A stretch of 64,000 nucleotides of DNA from Arthrobacter sp. M2012083. Lineage in GTDB: Bacteria > Actinomycetota > Actinomycetes > Actinomycetales > Micrococcaceae. The notes beneath the pieces were generated by a model, which was not told where the DNA came from, made no database searches, and saw only the letters and a program-made list of their open reading frames with translations. Positions 46,061 to 55,900 of this stretch are shown in pieces. The translations under genes and the position numbers were made by a program. Location of the stretch: positions 140,854 to 204,853 of the forward strand of contig NZ_AKKK01000047.1 in NCBI RefSeq assembly GCF_000281065.1, read 5' to 3'. Numbering within the stretch: position 1 is the stretch's first letter; each line of letters opens with the position of its first letter.

Positions 46061-47197
46061 GTGACTTATGAGATTGAGATTGGCCGTGGCAAGCGTGGGC
46101 GTCGTGCCTACTCCCTGGATGACATCGCGATCGTCCCGAACCGCCGGACGCGTGACCCGAAGGACGTCTCTGTCTCCTGGCAGATCGACGCCTACAAGTT
46201 CGACACCCCGGTTATTGCGGCTCCCATGGACTCCGTGATGTCCCCGGATACCGCCATCGCTTTCGGTCGCCTCGGCGGACTGGGCGTCCTTGACCTCGAA
46301 GGTCTCTGGACGCGCTACGAGGATCCCCAGAAGGTGCTTGACGAGATCGCGGACCTGGCTGACGAAACCAACAGCCCTGCAGTCACGCGGCGCATGCAGG
46401 ACCTCTACCAGGCCCCCGTCCAGCCTGAACTCATCAGCTCCCGCCTGGCGGAGATCCGCGCCGCGGGCGTGACCGTTGCAGGATCCTTGACCCCGCAGCG
46501 CACCCAGGAGCACTACAAGACCGTAGTGGCTGCCGGCGTCGACATCTTTGTCATTCGCGGAACCACGGTTTCAGCTGAGCATGTCTCCAAGAATCACGAG
46601 CCCCTGAACCTCAAGCAGTTCATCTATGAACTGGATGTTCCGGTGATTGTTGGCGGAGCAGCCGGCTACACGCCTGCCCTGCACCTCATGCGCACCGGCG
46701 CTGCGGGCGTCCTGGTCGGTTTCGGCGGCGGTGCCACCACCACCACGCGTCGCGCCCTCGGTATCCACTCACCCATGGCTTCAGCTATTTCCGACGTCGC
46801 TGCCGCCCGCCGCGATTACATGGATGAGTCCGGTGGCCGTTATGTCCATGTCATTGCCGACGGCGGCATGGGCAGCTCCGGAGACATCGTCAAGGCCATT
46901 GCCATGGGTGCCGACGCCGTCATGCTTGGCAGTGCACTGGCACGTGCCGAAGAGGCACCGGGCCGGGGCTGGCACTGGGGTCCCGAAGCGCACCACCTTG
47001 AATCTCCCCGCGGCGATCGCGTCAACGTCGGAACGGTTGGTCCGCTGGAAGAGGTCCTCTTCGGACCCGGCCACCACACCAACGGAACGTCCAACCTTAT
47101 TGGAGCCCTGCGCCGCTCCATGGCGACCACCGGCTACTCGGACCTCAAAGAGTTCCAGCGCGTCGACGTCGTGGTTTCGCCTTACGCAGGCAACTGA
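46061..47197 (+). CDS. guaB3: GuaB3 family IMP dehydrogenase-related protein
   Basis: A 378-residue member of the IMPDH/GMP reductase superfamily without CBS domains. RRAYSLDDIAIVPNRRTRDP and RLGGLGVLDLEGLWTRYEDP are GuaB3 signatures, and RRDYMDESGGRYVHVIADGGM matches the phosphate-binding part. The catalytic Cys loop of IMPDH is replaced by GFGGGATTTTRRALG, with no Cys. Normal IMP dehydrogenase chemistry is therefore doubtful. The start is GTG 46061 with TAAACT (46049-46054) 6 nt upstream. A perfect 21-bp terminator follows. Confidence 0.9.
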   Translation: MTYEIEIGRGKRGRRAYSLDDIAIVPNRRTRDPKDVSVSWQIDAYKFDTPVIAAPMDSVMSPDTAIAFGRLGGLGVLDLEGLWTRYEDPQKVLDEIADLADETNSPAVTRRMQDLYQAPVQPELISSRLAEIRAAGVTVAGSLTPQRTQEHYKTVVAAGVDIFVIRGTTVSAEHVSKNHEPLNLKQFIYELDVPVIVGGAAGYTPALHLMRTGAAGVLVGFGGGATTTTRRALGIHSPMASAISDVAAARRDYMDESGGRYVHVIADGGMGSSGDIVKAIAMGADAVMLGSALARAEEAPGRGWHWGPEAHHLESPRGDRVNVGTVGPLEEVLFGPGHHTNGTSNLIGALRRSMATTGYSDLKEFQRVDVVVSPYAGN

Positions 47198-47209
47198 AAC
47201 CAGTCGCTG

Positions 47210-47255
47210 AAGGCCCTGCTTGGCTCCGATTCCTATCGGAGCCAAGCAGGGCCTT
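47210..47255 (+). terminator. Very strong terminator after guaB3
   Basis: A perfect 21-base stem (47210-47230 with 47235-47255) with a 4-base loop, followed by CTTCGTG. Confidence 0.92.
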
Positions 47256-47366
47256 CTTCGTGGGGGCGGGTTCTTCCTCTCGCGTCTGCACCCCGTGCCC
47301 TGCCCAAGGCGGCGAGCAACAAGTAGGGTAGGGGACTACCAGCTGTTGCGTTTGAGGAGGGGTCCG

Positions 47367-49121
47367 ATGAGCAGTGTCGCAGGCGGTGCGCAGGTGAATT
47401 CCCCGGGAGCACTGAGCCCGGAATCCCGTGCCGCGTCTATCGAAGTCCTGAAAGCCACTGCCCAGCCGGGCAAAGAGCTCGACATCCTGATTGTTGGCGG
47501 CGGTGTAGTAGGAGCCGGTGCAGCCTTGGACGCAGTGACTCGTGGCCTCACGGTAGGCATCGTCGAGGCGCGGGATTGGGCGTCCGGAACCTCCTCCCGA
47601 TCGTCCAAGCTCATCCATGGCGGACTGCGGTACTTGGAGATGCTGGATTTTGGCCTCGTCCAGGAAGCCCTTCAGGAAAGGGGGCTGCTGATCCAGCAGA
47701 TCGCGCCGCACTTGGTGCGCCCCGTCCCCTTCCTCTACCCGCTGACGCGCCGTATCTGGGAGCGCCCGTACGTCGGCGCAGGCATCATGCTCTACGACAC
47801 CTTGGGTCTGACGTCCGGCCACAGCCGAGGCGTCCCGATGCATAAGCACCTCTTCCGGCGTGGAACCCTGCGTGCAGCTCCGAGCCTCAAAGAAGATGCC
47901 TTTGTTGGATCCATCCGCTACTACGACGCCCAGGTGGATGATGCCCGTCTGGTGATCAACCTTGTACGGACTGCGGCGCACTATGGCGCCCACGCAGCGA
48001 ACCGCGTCCGCGTGGTTGATTTCCTCCGCGAGGGGGAACGCGTGGTCGGTGCCAAGGTGGAAAACCAAGAGGATGGCACAGTCTTCGAGGTCAGGGCGAA
48101 GCAGGTGGTCAACGCTACCGGCGTATGGACCGATGAAACCCAGGCGATGGTGACGGACCGCGGCCAACTCAAAGTGCGGGCCTCCAAGGGCATCCACCTT
48201 GTGGTGCCGCGCGACCGCTTCCAGTCCACGGTCGGGCTGATCCTCCGCACCGAAAAATCTGTGCTCTTCGTGATCCCCTGGGGCAGGCACTGGATCATCG
48301 GTACAACAGATACCGATTGGACGTTGGACAAGGCACACCCGGCAGCTTCCAGCAAGGACATCGATTACGTGCTGGAACATGTCAACAAGGTTCTCAAGCG
48401 TCCCCTCACCCGCGAGGACGTGGAAGGCGTGTACGCAGGCCTCCGCCCCCTGCTCGCTGGTGACAACGACTCCACTGCAAAGTTGTCGCGGGAGCATGTG
48501 GTGGCGCACCCTGTGCCCGGACTCGTGGTGGTGGCCGGCGGCAAGTACACAACGTACCGTGTCATGGCCAAGGACGCCGTGGACGAGGCAACCAGGGCCA
48601 TGGACGAACGTGTTCCCTCCAGCTGCACTGAAACAATTCCGCTCCTGGGCGCCGAGGGATTCAAAGCGGCGTGGAACCGGCGCGGCAAGTCCGCCGAGCA
48701 GGCCGGTGTACACGTGGCACGCGTGGAGCACCTGCTCAACCGTTTCGGATCCATGACGCCTGAAGTCCTCGAAATCATAGCGGGACGGCCGGAACTGGGA
48801 GAGCCTCTTCCGGGAGCGGATGACTACTTGGCTGCCGAAGTTGTCTATGCAACAACCCACGAGGGCGCACGCCACGTTGACGACGTTCTGACCCGCCGGA
48901 CCCGGATCTCCATCGAAGCGTGGGACCGGGGTGTGTCTGCTGCGCCCGTAGTAGCTAAGCTGATGGGAGAAATCCTTGGCTGGAGCGAGACCCAGCGCGA
49001 GAGCGAAATCAAGCACTACCTGGCGCGCGTGGAAGCTGAACGACTTAGTCAGCAGCAACCCGATGACGAATCGGCCGATGCCGCGCGCATGGGAGTGGAT
49101 GACATCGTTCCCCTTCGCTGA
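47367..49121 (+). CDS. glpD: Aerobic glycerol-3-phosphate dehydrogenase GlpD
   Basis: A membrane-associated flavoenzyme oxidising glycerol-3-phosphate to dihydroxyacetone phosphate and passing electrons to quinone. The FAD loop is IVGGGVVGAGAALDAVTRG. The family motif SSRSSKLIHGGLRYLE and GTTDTDW follow, and AGLRPLL is in the second half. ATG 47367 with GAGGAGGGG upstream gives 584 residues; the longer frame extends into the preceding terminator. No glycerol kinase or facilitator gene is adjacent. The EIIA gene follows after 47 bases and may be co-transcribed. Confidence 0.93.
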   Translation: MSSVAGGAQVNSPGALSPESRAASIEVLKATAQPGKELDILIVGGGVVGAGAALDAVTRGLTVGIVEARDWASGTSSRSSKLIHGGLRYLEMLDFGLVQEALQERGLLIQQIAPHLVRPVPFLYPLTRRIWERPYVGAGIMLYDTLGLTSGHSRGVPMHKHLFRRGTLRAAPSLKEDAFVGSIRYYDAQVDDARLVINLVRTAAHYGAHAANRVRVVDFLREGERVVGAKVENQEDGTVFEVRAKQVVNATGVWTDETQAMVTDRGQLKVRASKGIHLVVPRDRFQSTVGLILRTEKSVLFVIPWGRHWIIGTTDTDWTLDKAHPAASSKDIDYVLEHVNKVLKRPLTREDVEGVYAGLRPLLAGDNDSTAKLSREHVVAHPVPGLVVVAGGKYTTYRVMAKDAVDEATRAMDERVPSSCTETIPLLGAEGFKAAWNRRGKSAEQAGVHVARVEHLLNRFGSMTPEVLEIIAGRPELGEPLPGADDYLAAEVVYATTHEGARHVDDVLTRRTRISIEAWDRGVSAAPVVAKLMGEILGWSETQRESEIKHYLARVEAERLSQQQPDDESADAARMGVDDIVPLR

Positions 49122-49168
49122 CCAGCTCAAGGAATTGAGGCCGGGAGGCCACATGGAGGGAACACAAC

Positions 49169-49657
49169 TTGGCTGAACCACTTGACCGTTACGACGCGGA
49201 ACTGACCACCCCGGATACGGTCATCCTTGAACTTGTTGCCCAGGACAAGATCGATGCCGCAGCACAACTGGCTCACAGGCTCCACGCAGCAGGCAGGATC
49301 TCCAATCTTGAAGGCTTCCTCGAGCAAGTGCATTCGCGTGAGCACCAGCTTGCCACCGGGCTTCCGGGTGGCATCGGATTGCCACATGCGCGTAGCGAAT
49401 TTGTGGACAGGATCTCCATTGCGGTTGGCGTGACCAAGTTTGGGCATGCCTTGGACTTTGGTGCCACTGACGGTCCGGCAACCCTGATCCTGCTTATCGC
49501 TACGCCGGCCAGTTCCTTCTCCGACCACCTGGAGGTTCTTGCCACATTGGCGCGTTCCCTCTCCAAGGAGTCATTCCGTGAATCCCTGCGCCGGGCACAC
49601 GACACTGAGGTCATCGCCGAACTCATCAACTCCAGCCTGGTGTTCTTCGACCACTAA
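49169..49657 (+). CDS. Orphan PTS EIIA (fructose/nitrogen-type)
   Basis: The 162-residue single-domain EIIA has GIGLPHARS with the phosphorylated His73 and the family end PASSFSDHLEVLATLARSL. The start is TTG 49169 with GGAGGG 8 nt upstream. No EIIB, EIIC, HPr or EI gene is in the window, so the protein either serves a distant permease or has a regulatory role as EIIA-Ntr does. Its closeness to glpD hints at a link to glycerol metabolism, but this is context only. Confidence 0.83.
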   Translation: MAEPLDRYDAELTTPDTVILELVAQDKIDAAAQLAHRLHAAGRISNLEGFLEQVHSREHQLATGLPGGIGLPHARSEFVDRISIAVGVTKFGHALDFGATDGPATLILLIATPASSFSDHLEVLATLARSLSKESFRESLRRAHDTEVIAELINSSLVFFDH

Positions 49658-49733
49658 AGGGTGGGGCAGCAGGGTCCCCGCTTCAGCTCACCTCGTTTCG
49701 TTGTTCTACAGCCGGACGAAGTACGGTTAAGGG

Positions 49734-50594
49734 GTGTTGAAAACCGCGTTGAAACCCCGCTGGATCGCAGGACTGGTCTTTGCGCTTCTGTTGTCCGGGG
49801 TATTTGTGCTGCTCAGCCAATGGCAGCTCAGCCGGTCTGCCCAGCACGAGCCCCCCGCGCCGTCCAGCATCGAAGAAGTGAAACCGCTGGTGGACGTCCT
49901 CCAGCCGGGCCAGTTCTTCCCCGGTTCGGTCTCGGACCAGATGGTCACCGCCTCGGGAACGTACGATCCTGGCAAGCAGGTCCTCGTTGAAGGCCGCCTT
50001 TACAACAACCAAAAGGGCTACTGGATCGTCTCAGCCTTTGCCGTCAACAACGCTCCCACGCTGAAGGGCGCGGGTGCTTCTCCCCAGACGTGGATCCCGG
50101 TGGCCCGCGGCTGGGTGGCGGACGCCGCCCAAGCCGGCCCGCCGCCGTCGGGAACCATCACCTTGACCGGTCGCCTCATCCCGTCCGAAGCGCCGCTTCC
50201 AAACGTCGACGCCGGTCCAGGCCGGGCGTCTGCAGTCTCAACGGCGGAGCTGATCAACAAGTGGGAAGTCTCCAGCTATCAGGGTTTCGTCGCCGCGACA
50301 TCCGAGGTCTCAGGCGGAGCGAGCATTCCCCTTGACGGTGACGTCAAAGCACTTAATATCCCGCCGCAGCCCCCTGCAGAGCAAGTCAACTGGCTGAACC
50401 TCTTCTATGCCGTGGAATGGGTTGTCTTTGCCGGATTCTCGATCTTCATTTGGTGGCGTCTTGTGAAGGACGACTACCGGCGAGACCTCGAAGAGGATGA
50501 AGACGAGGATGACGACTTCGACGACGAAGTGGGCCATCCAGAGGCGACCACAGAACCTACAAGCCCAGAGCCAGAACAAAAGGTGCAGCAATGA
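49734..50594 (+). CDS. SURF1-family cytochrome oxidase assembly protein
   Basis: SURF1 proteins help assemble the haem a centre of cytochrome c oxidase. The 286-residue protein has the classic hairpin topology: a transmembrane helix at about 10-29, an outside domain with GYWIVSAF and IPVARGWV, and a second helix at about 224-245 (NLFYAVEWVVFAGFSIFIWW). A very acidic tail follows (EEDEDEDDDFDDE). The start is GTG 49734, with TACGGT (49722-49727) 6 nt upstream. It overlaps the DUF3817 gene by 4 bases (ATGA). Confidence 0.88.
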   Translation: MLKTALKPRWIAGLVFALLLSGVFVLLSQWQLSRSAQHEPPAPSSIEEVKPLVDVLQPGQFFPGSVSDQMVTASGTYDPGKQVLVEGRLYNNQKGYWIVSAFAVNNAPTLKGAGASPQTWIPVARGWVADAAQAGPPPSGTITLTGRLIPSEAPLPNVDAGPGRASAVSTAELINKWEVSSYQGFVAATSEVSGGASIPLDGDVKALNIPPQPPAEQVNWLNLFYAVEWVVFAGFSIFIWWRLVKDDYRRDLEEDEDEDDDFDDEVGHPEATTEPTSPEPEQKVQQ

Positions 50595-51091
50595 TTGAGC
50601 CAAAACCGGCTATCCAGCCCGAGCAATCCGGACCCAAGCCCAAGAAGCGTCGCTTCGGCGGCACGGAGGCACAAATCCGTTCGGCGTTGAAGTTTTACAA
50701 AGTCATGGCTTACCTCACAGGTGCCATGCTGCTCCTGCTGTGCGCCGAGTTGATTGCCCGCTACGGCTTTGGTGTCTCGCTCTTCGCGGGCGGCACCAAT
50801 GCAGTTACCGGCCAGCCGTTTGGCTTTGGCTTCGCTGAATCCGAACCCAAGGGCGTTATTGGGGGCTTCAACATCTCCACCTCCGTGCTGATCGTGCACG
50901 GTTGGATGTACGTGGTGTATCTGGTTTCGAACTTCCGCCTGTGGTCCCTCATGCGCTGGCCTTTCTCCAAGATGGTCCTTTTGGCGCTGGGCGGAGTCAT
51001 CCCGCTGCTGTCCTTCATCGTGGAGAAGAAGTTCCACGCGCAGGTAGAAGCGGAACTCGCAGCCAACCCGCAGGCGTCCAAGCGCTACTAG
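50591..51091 (+). CDS. DUF3817 integral membrane protein
   Basis: The 166-residue protein has three hydrophobic segments at about 37-58, 95-117 and 124-143. A basic N-terminal tail (KPKKRRFGG) lies before RSALKFYKVMAYLTG, the usual DUF3817 start, and STSVLIVHGWMYVVYL follows. Its function is unknown. The overlap with SURF1 suggests a link to respiratory assembly, and this order before guaA occurs widely in Micrococcales to my recollection. Confidence 0.83.
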   Translation: MIEPKPAIQPEQSGPKPKKRRFGGTEAQIRSALKFYKVMAYLTGAMLLLLCAELIARYGFGVSLFAGGTNAVTGQPFGFGFAESEPKGVIGGFNISTSVLIVHGWMYVVYLVSNFRLWSLMRWPFSKMVLLALGGVIPLLSFIVEKKFHAQVEAELAANPQASKRY

Positions 51092-51146
51092 GACTTCACG
51101 GCGTCCCGGTGTGAGATGCCTAACGGCAGGGCCTGTTTTGGGCTTT

Positions 51147-51178
51147 GGCCGCCCTTGCCAACGTGCACCGGGGCGGCC
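51147..51178 (+). terminator. Short GC hairpin between the DUF3817 gene and guaA
   Basis: ggccgccc (51147-51154) pairs with gggcggcc (51171-51178) over a 16-base loop. The guaA -10 (51187-51192) follows at once. No U-tract is present. Confidence 0.45.
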
Positions 51179-51198
51179 CGGCAAAGTAGTCTTGTCTG

Positions 51199-52788
51199 GT
51201 GACTACTCCCACCGCACCCCAAACTTCCCAGAAGCCGGTGCTGGTTGTTGACTACGGTGCCCAGTACGCGCAGCTGATTGCCCGCCGCGTCCGCGAAGCG
51301 AATGTGTATTCGGAAATCGTTCCGCATACCTTCACCACCGAGCAGCTTCTGGCCAAGAACCCGGCAGCCATCATCCTCTCCGGAGGGCCCTCCAGCGTCT
51401 ACGCCGAGGGCGCCCCGTTCGTGGGTGCTGACCTCTTCGAGGCCGGCGTTCCCGTTTTCGGCATCTGCTACGGATTCCAGGCCATGGCGAATGCCTTGGG
51501 CGGCAAGGTGGCCCAAACCGGTTTGCGGGAGTACGGTGCCACCGAAGCGCTCCTGGTGGGTGACGCACGCTCCATCCTCGACGGCGTCCCGTCGTCCCAG
51601 AACACATGGATGAGCCACGGCGACTCCGTTCACGAAGCTCCCGAGGGCTTCGAGGTGCTGGCAACTACGGCAGGAGCCCCAGTGGCTGCCTTCGCCAACG
51701 ATGAGAAGCGCCTTTACGGTGTGCAGTGGCACCCTGAAGTGAAGCACTCCGTCCTTGGGCAGCACGTCCTGGAGAACTTCCTGTTCAAGGGCGCGGGCCT
51801 GAGCCCCAACTGGACCACGGGCAACATCCTCGAAGAGCAGGTGGACCGTATCCGCCAGCAGATCGGCGACTCGAAGGTCATCTGTGGCCTTTCCGGTGGT
51901 GTCGACTCTGCAGTGGCTGCCGCTCTCGTCCAGCGCGCTGTCGGCGACCAGTTGACCTGTGTGTTCGTTGACCACGGCCTGCTGCGTGAAGGCGAAGCAG
52001 AGCAGGTTGAACGCGACTTCGTGGCAGCAACGGGTGTCAACCTGTACGTTGCCAATGAGCAGGAGCGCTTCCAGTCAGCATTGGCCGGTGTCAGTGATCC
52101 CGAGACCAAGCGCAAGATCATTGGCCGGGAGTTCATTCGCGCCTTCGAGGAAGCGGAACGGGCCATCATTGCCCAGGCCGCTGCCGAGGGTGAAAAGATC
52201 AAGTTCCTCGTTCAAGGCACGCTGTATCCGGACGTCGTCGAATCCGGCGGTGGCGAGGGTGCTGCCAACATCAAGAGCCACCACAACGTTGGCGGGCTTC
52301 CGGAGGACCTGCAGTTTGAGCTCGTCGAGCCACTGCGGGCCCTGTTCAAGGACGAAGTCCGTGCCGTTGGTGCCCAACTTGGCCTCCCGCAGGAAATCGT
52401 CGGCCGCCAGCCCTTCCCCGGTCCCGGCTTGGGAATCCGCATCGTGGGTGAAGTAACCAAGGAACGCCTGGACCTGCTGCGCAAGGCTGATGCCATTGCC
52501 CGCGCCGAGCTGACAGCTGCTGGCTTGGACAATGACGTGTGGCAGATGCCGGTGGTCCTCCTTGCTGATGTCCGCAGTGTTGGAGTCCAGGGCGACGGCC
52601 GTACCTATGGCCACCCGATCGTGCTGCGTCCGGTGTCTTCCGAAGACGCCATGACGGCAGACTGGTCGCGCTTGCCGTATGACCTGCTTGCCCGTATCTC
52701 CAACAGGATCACCAACGAGGTGGACGGCGTTAACCGCGTGGTACTGGACGTCACCAGCAAGCCACCGGGAACCATCGAGTGGGAATAG
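51199..52788 (+). CDS. guaA: GMP synthase (glutamine-hydrolysing) GuaA
   Basis: GuaA aminates XMP from GuaB to GMP. The class I glutaminase (about 8-205) has Cys90 in GICYGFQAM and the His-Glu of QWHPEV. The ATP pyrophosphatase has the P-loop SGGVDS at 232-237, and the C-terminal dimer domain includes GPGLGIRIVGE and ends KPPGTIEWE. It has 529 residues. GTG 51199 lies 6 nt after TAGTCT (51187-51192). A 10-bp hairpin follows the stop. Confidence 0.97.
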   Translation: MTTPTAPQTSQKPVLVVDYGAQYAQLIARRVREANVYSEIVPHTFTTEQLLAKNPAAIILSGGPSSVYAEGAPFVGADLFEAGVPVFGICYGFQAMANALGGKVAQTGLREYGATEALLVGDARSILDGVPSSQNTWMSHGDSVHEAPEGFEVLATTAGAPVAAFANDEKRLYGVQWHPEVKHSVLGQHVLENFLFKGAGLSPNWTTGNILEEQVDRIRQQIGDSKVICGLSGGVDSAVAAALVQRAVGDQLTCVFVDHGLLREGEAEQVERDFVAATGVNLYVANEQERFQSALAGVSDPETKRKIIGREFIRAFEEAERAIIAQAAAEGEKIKFLVQGTLYPDVVESGGGEGAANIKSHHNVGGLPEDLQFELVEPLRALFKDEVRAVGAQLGLPQEIVGRQPFPGPGLGIRIVGEVTKERLDLLRKADAIARAELTAAGLDNDVWQMPVVLLADVRSVGVQGDGRTYGHPIVLRPVSSEDAMTADWSRLPYDLLARISNRITNEVDGVNRVVLDVTSKPPGTIEWE

Positions 52789-52795
52789 CATTCCA

Positions 52796-52827
52796 AGTGG
52801 CCGGCTTCCTCTGGGAGGCCGGCCACT
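52796..52827 (+). terminator. Terminator-like hairpin after guaA
   Basis: agtggccggc (52796-52805) pairs perfectly with gccggccact (52818-52827), and the 12-base loop pairs partly within itself. No clear U-tract follows. Confidence 0.7.
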
Positions 52828-52963
52828 GTGCTTGAACCGGGCTTCGTCATTCGGGATACGTCTTTGCCCCAAGAATGCTGCCAGCTGTGAAATGACGGCG
52901 AATTTCACGTTGGAACAGCGTTGCGGAGCGGGCTGACCGCGGATTCCCGCTACCCTCGAAAGT

Positions 52964-55900
52964 ATGCCGGTATGGTCCAAGGCGTCTAAAGCTAGTACAG
53001 AAAAGAAGGCAGAAGTCGTGTCAGTAGGTCTAGGCCAGGAAGAGGGCTCCGAAGAGCTCCGCAAATGGCTGTCTGGTCTCAAACCCGTTACCGGGGCAGA
53101 TACGATGCTGCGCTTCGTCAAGACGCCTGAAGGCGCGATCGATCTCAGCAATGCGCACCCTTCCGGGTTGGCGCAATTGCTCGCCGGCCGCAGAACACGG
53201 CTGTCTACGCTCATCAGGGATCGCCAACAGTACTTGGTGGCGGCCAGGGCGGCCCGCAACATCCGGTCCAAGATCTTTGAGCTCAGCAACGACCGCGGCA
53301 TCGAGGCCGGTTACTTGTCCGCCGGGACCGTCGTGTGGACCTCGGCCGTTGGTGGCAAGCCGCAGCGCGTCTCCGCGCCTGTAATGCTTACGTCCATCGT
53401 CCTCACAGTCAGGCCGGGCGAAGACGACTTCGAACTTCAACTCACTGAACAAGCACGCATGAACCCCGCGTTGGTGCGTCACTTGAAGACAGTCCATGGC
53501 ATCGTCTTCGACGTCAACGCTGTGGCGCGCATGGCATACAACACGGCCCGATTGGACCCCCAGCCGGTTCTGGACCGGTTGTCCACGCTCATTCAGCCGA
53601 TCCACGGCGCTGAGGTGGAGTTCAACCTGCTGGTCACTACTCTGGCTGACCTTTCGGGCAACCTGGATGATCCCTGGATCAATATGAACAACCCTACGGT
53701 TGCGGCCCTCTCGACTGCGGCCAATGGCGGCGACATTGAGCCGGAACCCATTAAAGCGGGCAGGTTCCCCAGCTTGGATCTTCGGGATCCGGCCGACGAA
53801 CTTCTCTTGCTCGACGCCGATACGGACCAGCAGTACGTGGTGGACGCCGTTCGTGCGGGAGACTCCCTGGTTGTCTCCACTCCTCCTGGAAGTGGGCAGA
53901 CGCAGACGGCAATTAACGCCATCGGTGCGTTGGTCAGCGAAGGCAAGTCCGTGTTGGTGGTGGGAGACAGGCAAGCCAGCCTCGCGGGTCTATCCGCCCA
54001 CCTTGAATCGCTGGGCCTCGAGTCGATGCTCTTCAAGCCTGGCAACGGGACCACTCCGCAACAACTCAAGGGCCAGTTGGTCAGGGCAATCATGCGCAAT
54101 GAGAAAGCGCTTGAACCACAGCTTGGCAACCTTCACCAGACACTGATTGGCCACCGTCATGCCCTGATGGACCATGTTGCCTCGCTGCACAACGTCCGTG
54201 AGCGCTGGGGTTGCTCACCCTATCAGGCAATGCAATCACTCGCCGAGCTGACGTCCATCCACCCGGCCCCCTCCACTACTGTGCGCTTGAAGCGAAGCGT
54301 CCTGGACAACATCAAGGACCGTGAAGAGCTCGCGGGACGCCTTCGTCGTGCTGCCGAACTTGGTAGCTTCAGCAGGGCCTCCACGTCCAGCCCTTGGTAT
54401 GGTGCCCGTTTGGTCACCCGCAAGGAGACAGAGGAAGCCCAGCAGCTCGCCCGTTTGGCCGAGGAGAAGCTCCCCGTCCTGCGGGATCGCATGAAGCAGG
54501 TTTCCGATCACGCCGAGATTCGCCTGGGCGAAACCTTTACCGAGTGGGGTGCCCAGCTTGAACTGCTGATCGCCGTCCGCGAGAGCTTGGATAAGTTCAC
54601 TCCGGACATCTTCGACCGTCCGGTGCACGACCTCATCTCCGCCACCGCCAGCTCCGCGTGGCGCCGTGAGCGCAACCTTGAGATGCCTTCCATGCAGCGT
54701 TCCCGCCTGCGCAGGGTCGCCAAGGAGTACGTACGCCCGGGCGTCCACATCGCAGACCTCCACAGCTCCCTGGTCCTCGTCCAGGAGCAGCGCGCCCTGT
54801 GGGCAGGCTACGCCACAACCCAAAGACACCCGGCCGTGCCATCCGGCCTGGCCGATCTCGGAGCCCTCTACCGCGAACTCGATGCCGAGCTGCGCCGCCT
54901 TGGCGACGCGCTCAAGCACACCTCCGATGGCGGTTCGTTGCACGAGACACCGTATCTGCAACTGATGGAACGCCTCGAGCGACTCGTCGCGGATACAGCC
55001 ACACTGGAAACCCTCCCTGAACGAACACTCCTCATTGAGGAAATGCGGGAGCATGGACTCGGCGAGCTGCTTGCGGACCTTGCTGCCCGGGAAGTGCCGG
55101 CGTCATCTGTAGCGGCCGAACTGGACCTTGCCTGGTGGCAGTCCGCCTTGGAAGCCATGATCAGTGGTGATGATTACCTCGCCATGTCCGACGGTGATTC
55201 GTTGCGGCGCCTCGAAGCTGAGTATCGCTTGGCCGACCAAGCACACATCGCCAGTGGTGCCGCCCGCCTTCGTTGGCAGCTGGCCCGGAAATGGCGTCAG
55301 GGCCTTCTTGAGCACCCGCGGCAGGCAGAGCTGCTCCGTGCCCTGCTGAAGGATGGCCGGGTGACGTTGCCCGCCTTGAGCGCCCAAGCGCCGGATCTTG
55401 TGCCGTTGTTGGTTCCTGTGTGGTCCGTCAGCCCTTATTTGCTGACGGGCGTTCTGCCGGCCGAGCAAAAGTTCGACGCCGTGGTGATCATTGACGCCGA
55501 GTCCACCTCTCTGCAGGCGGTTCTTCCCGCGATCGCCCGGGCCCGTCAGGTCGTTGCCTTCGGTGACGCGAAAATCGCCAATGCGCGTACTTTCAGCGTG
55601 GCCGTGGAACCTCCGGTTGCGGGGGTTGCCAGCCACGAAAACGTGGACAGTGCTTTCAAGGCGTTGGCCCGGGTCCTGCCTACCTGGCAATTGAACTGGG
55701 TCTACCGCGCGGTGGACGAGGACTTGATCCTTCAGTTAAGCAAGAATTACTACGACGGCGGCCTGCGACGCCTGCCGGACGGCAATTCGGTCACTGGCCT
55801 GGATCGATCGATTCACGTGGAGTACATACCCGACGGCACCGGGCTGCCTGGAGCGGACCACGAGGGCGTTGAGTCCGTCACCGCAGAAGTGAACCGCGTG

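Noticed and set aside
47145..49181. Antisense 678-codon open frame over glpD
   Set aside because: It is a shadow of glpD, spans the strong guaB3 terminator and shows no family motifs.
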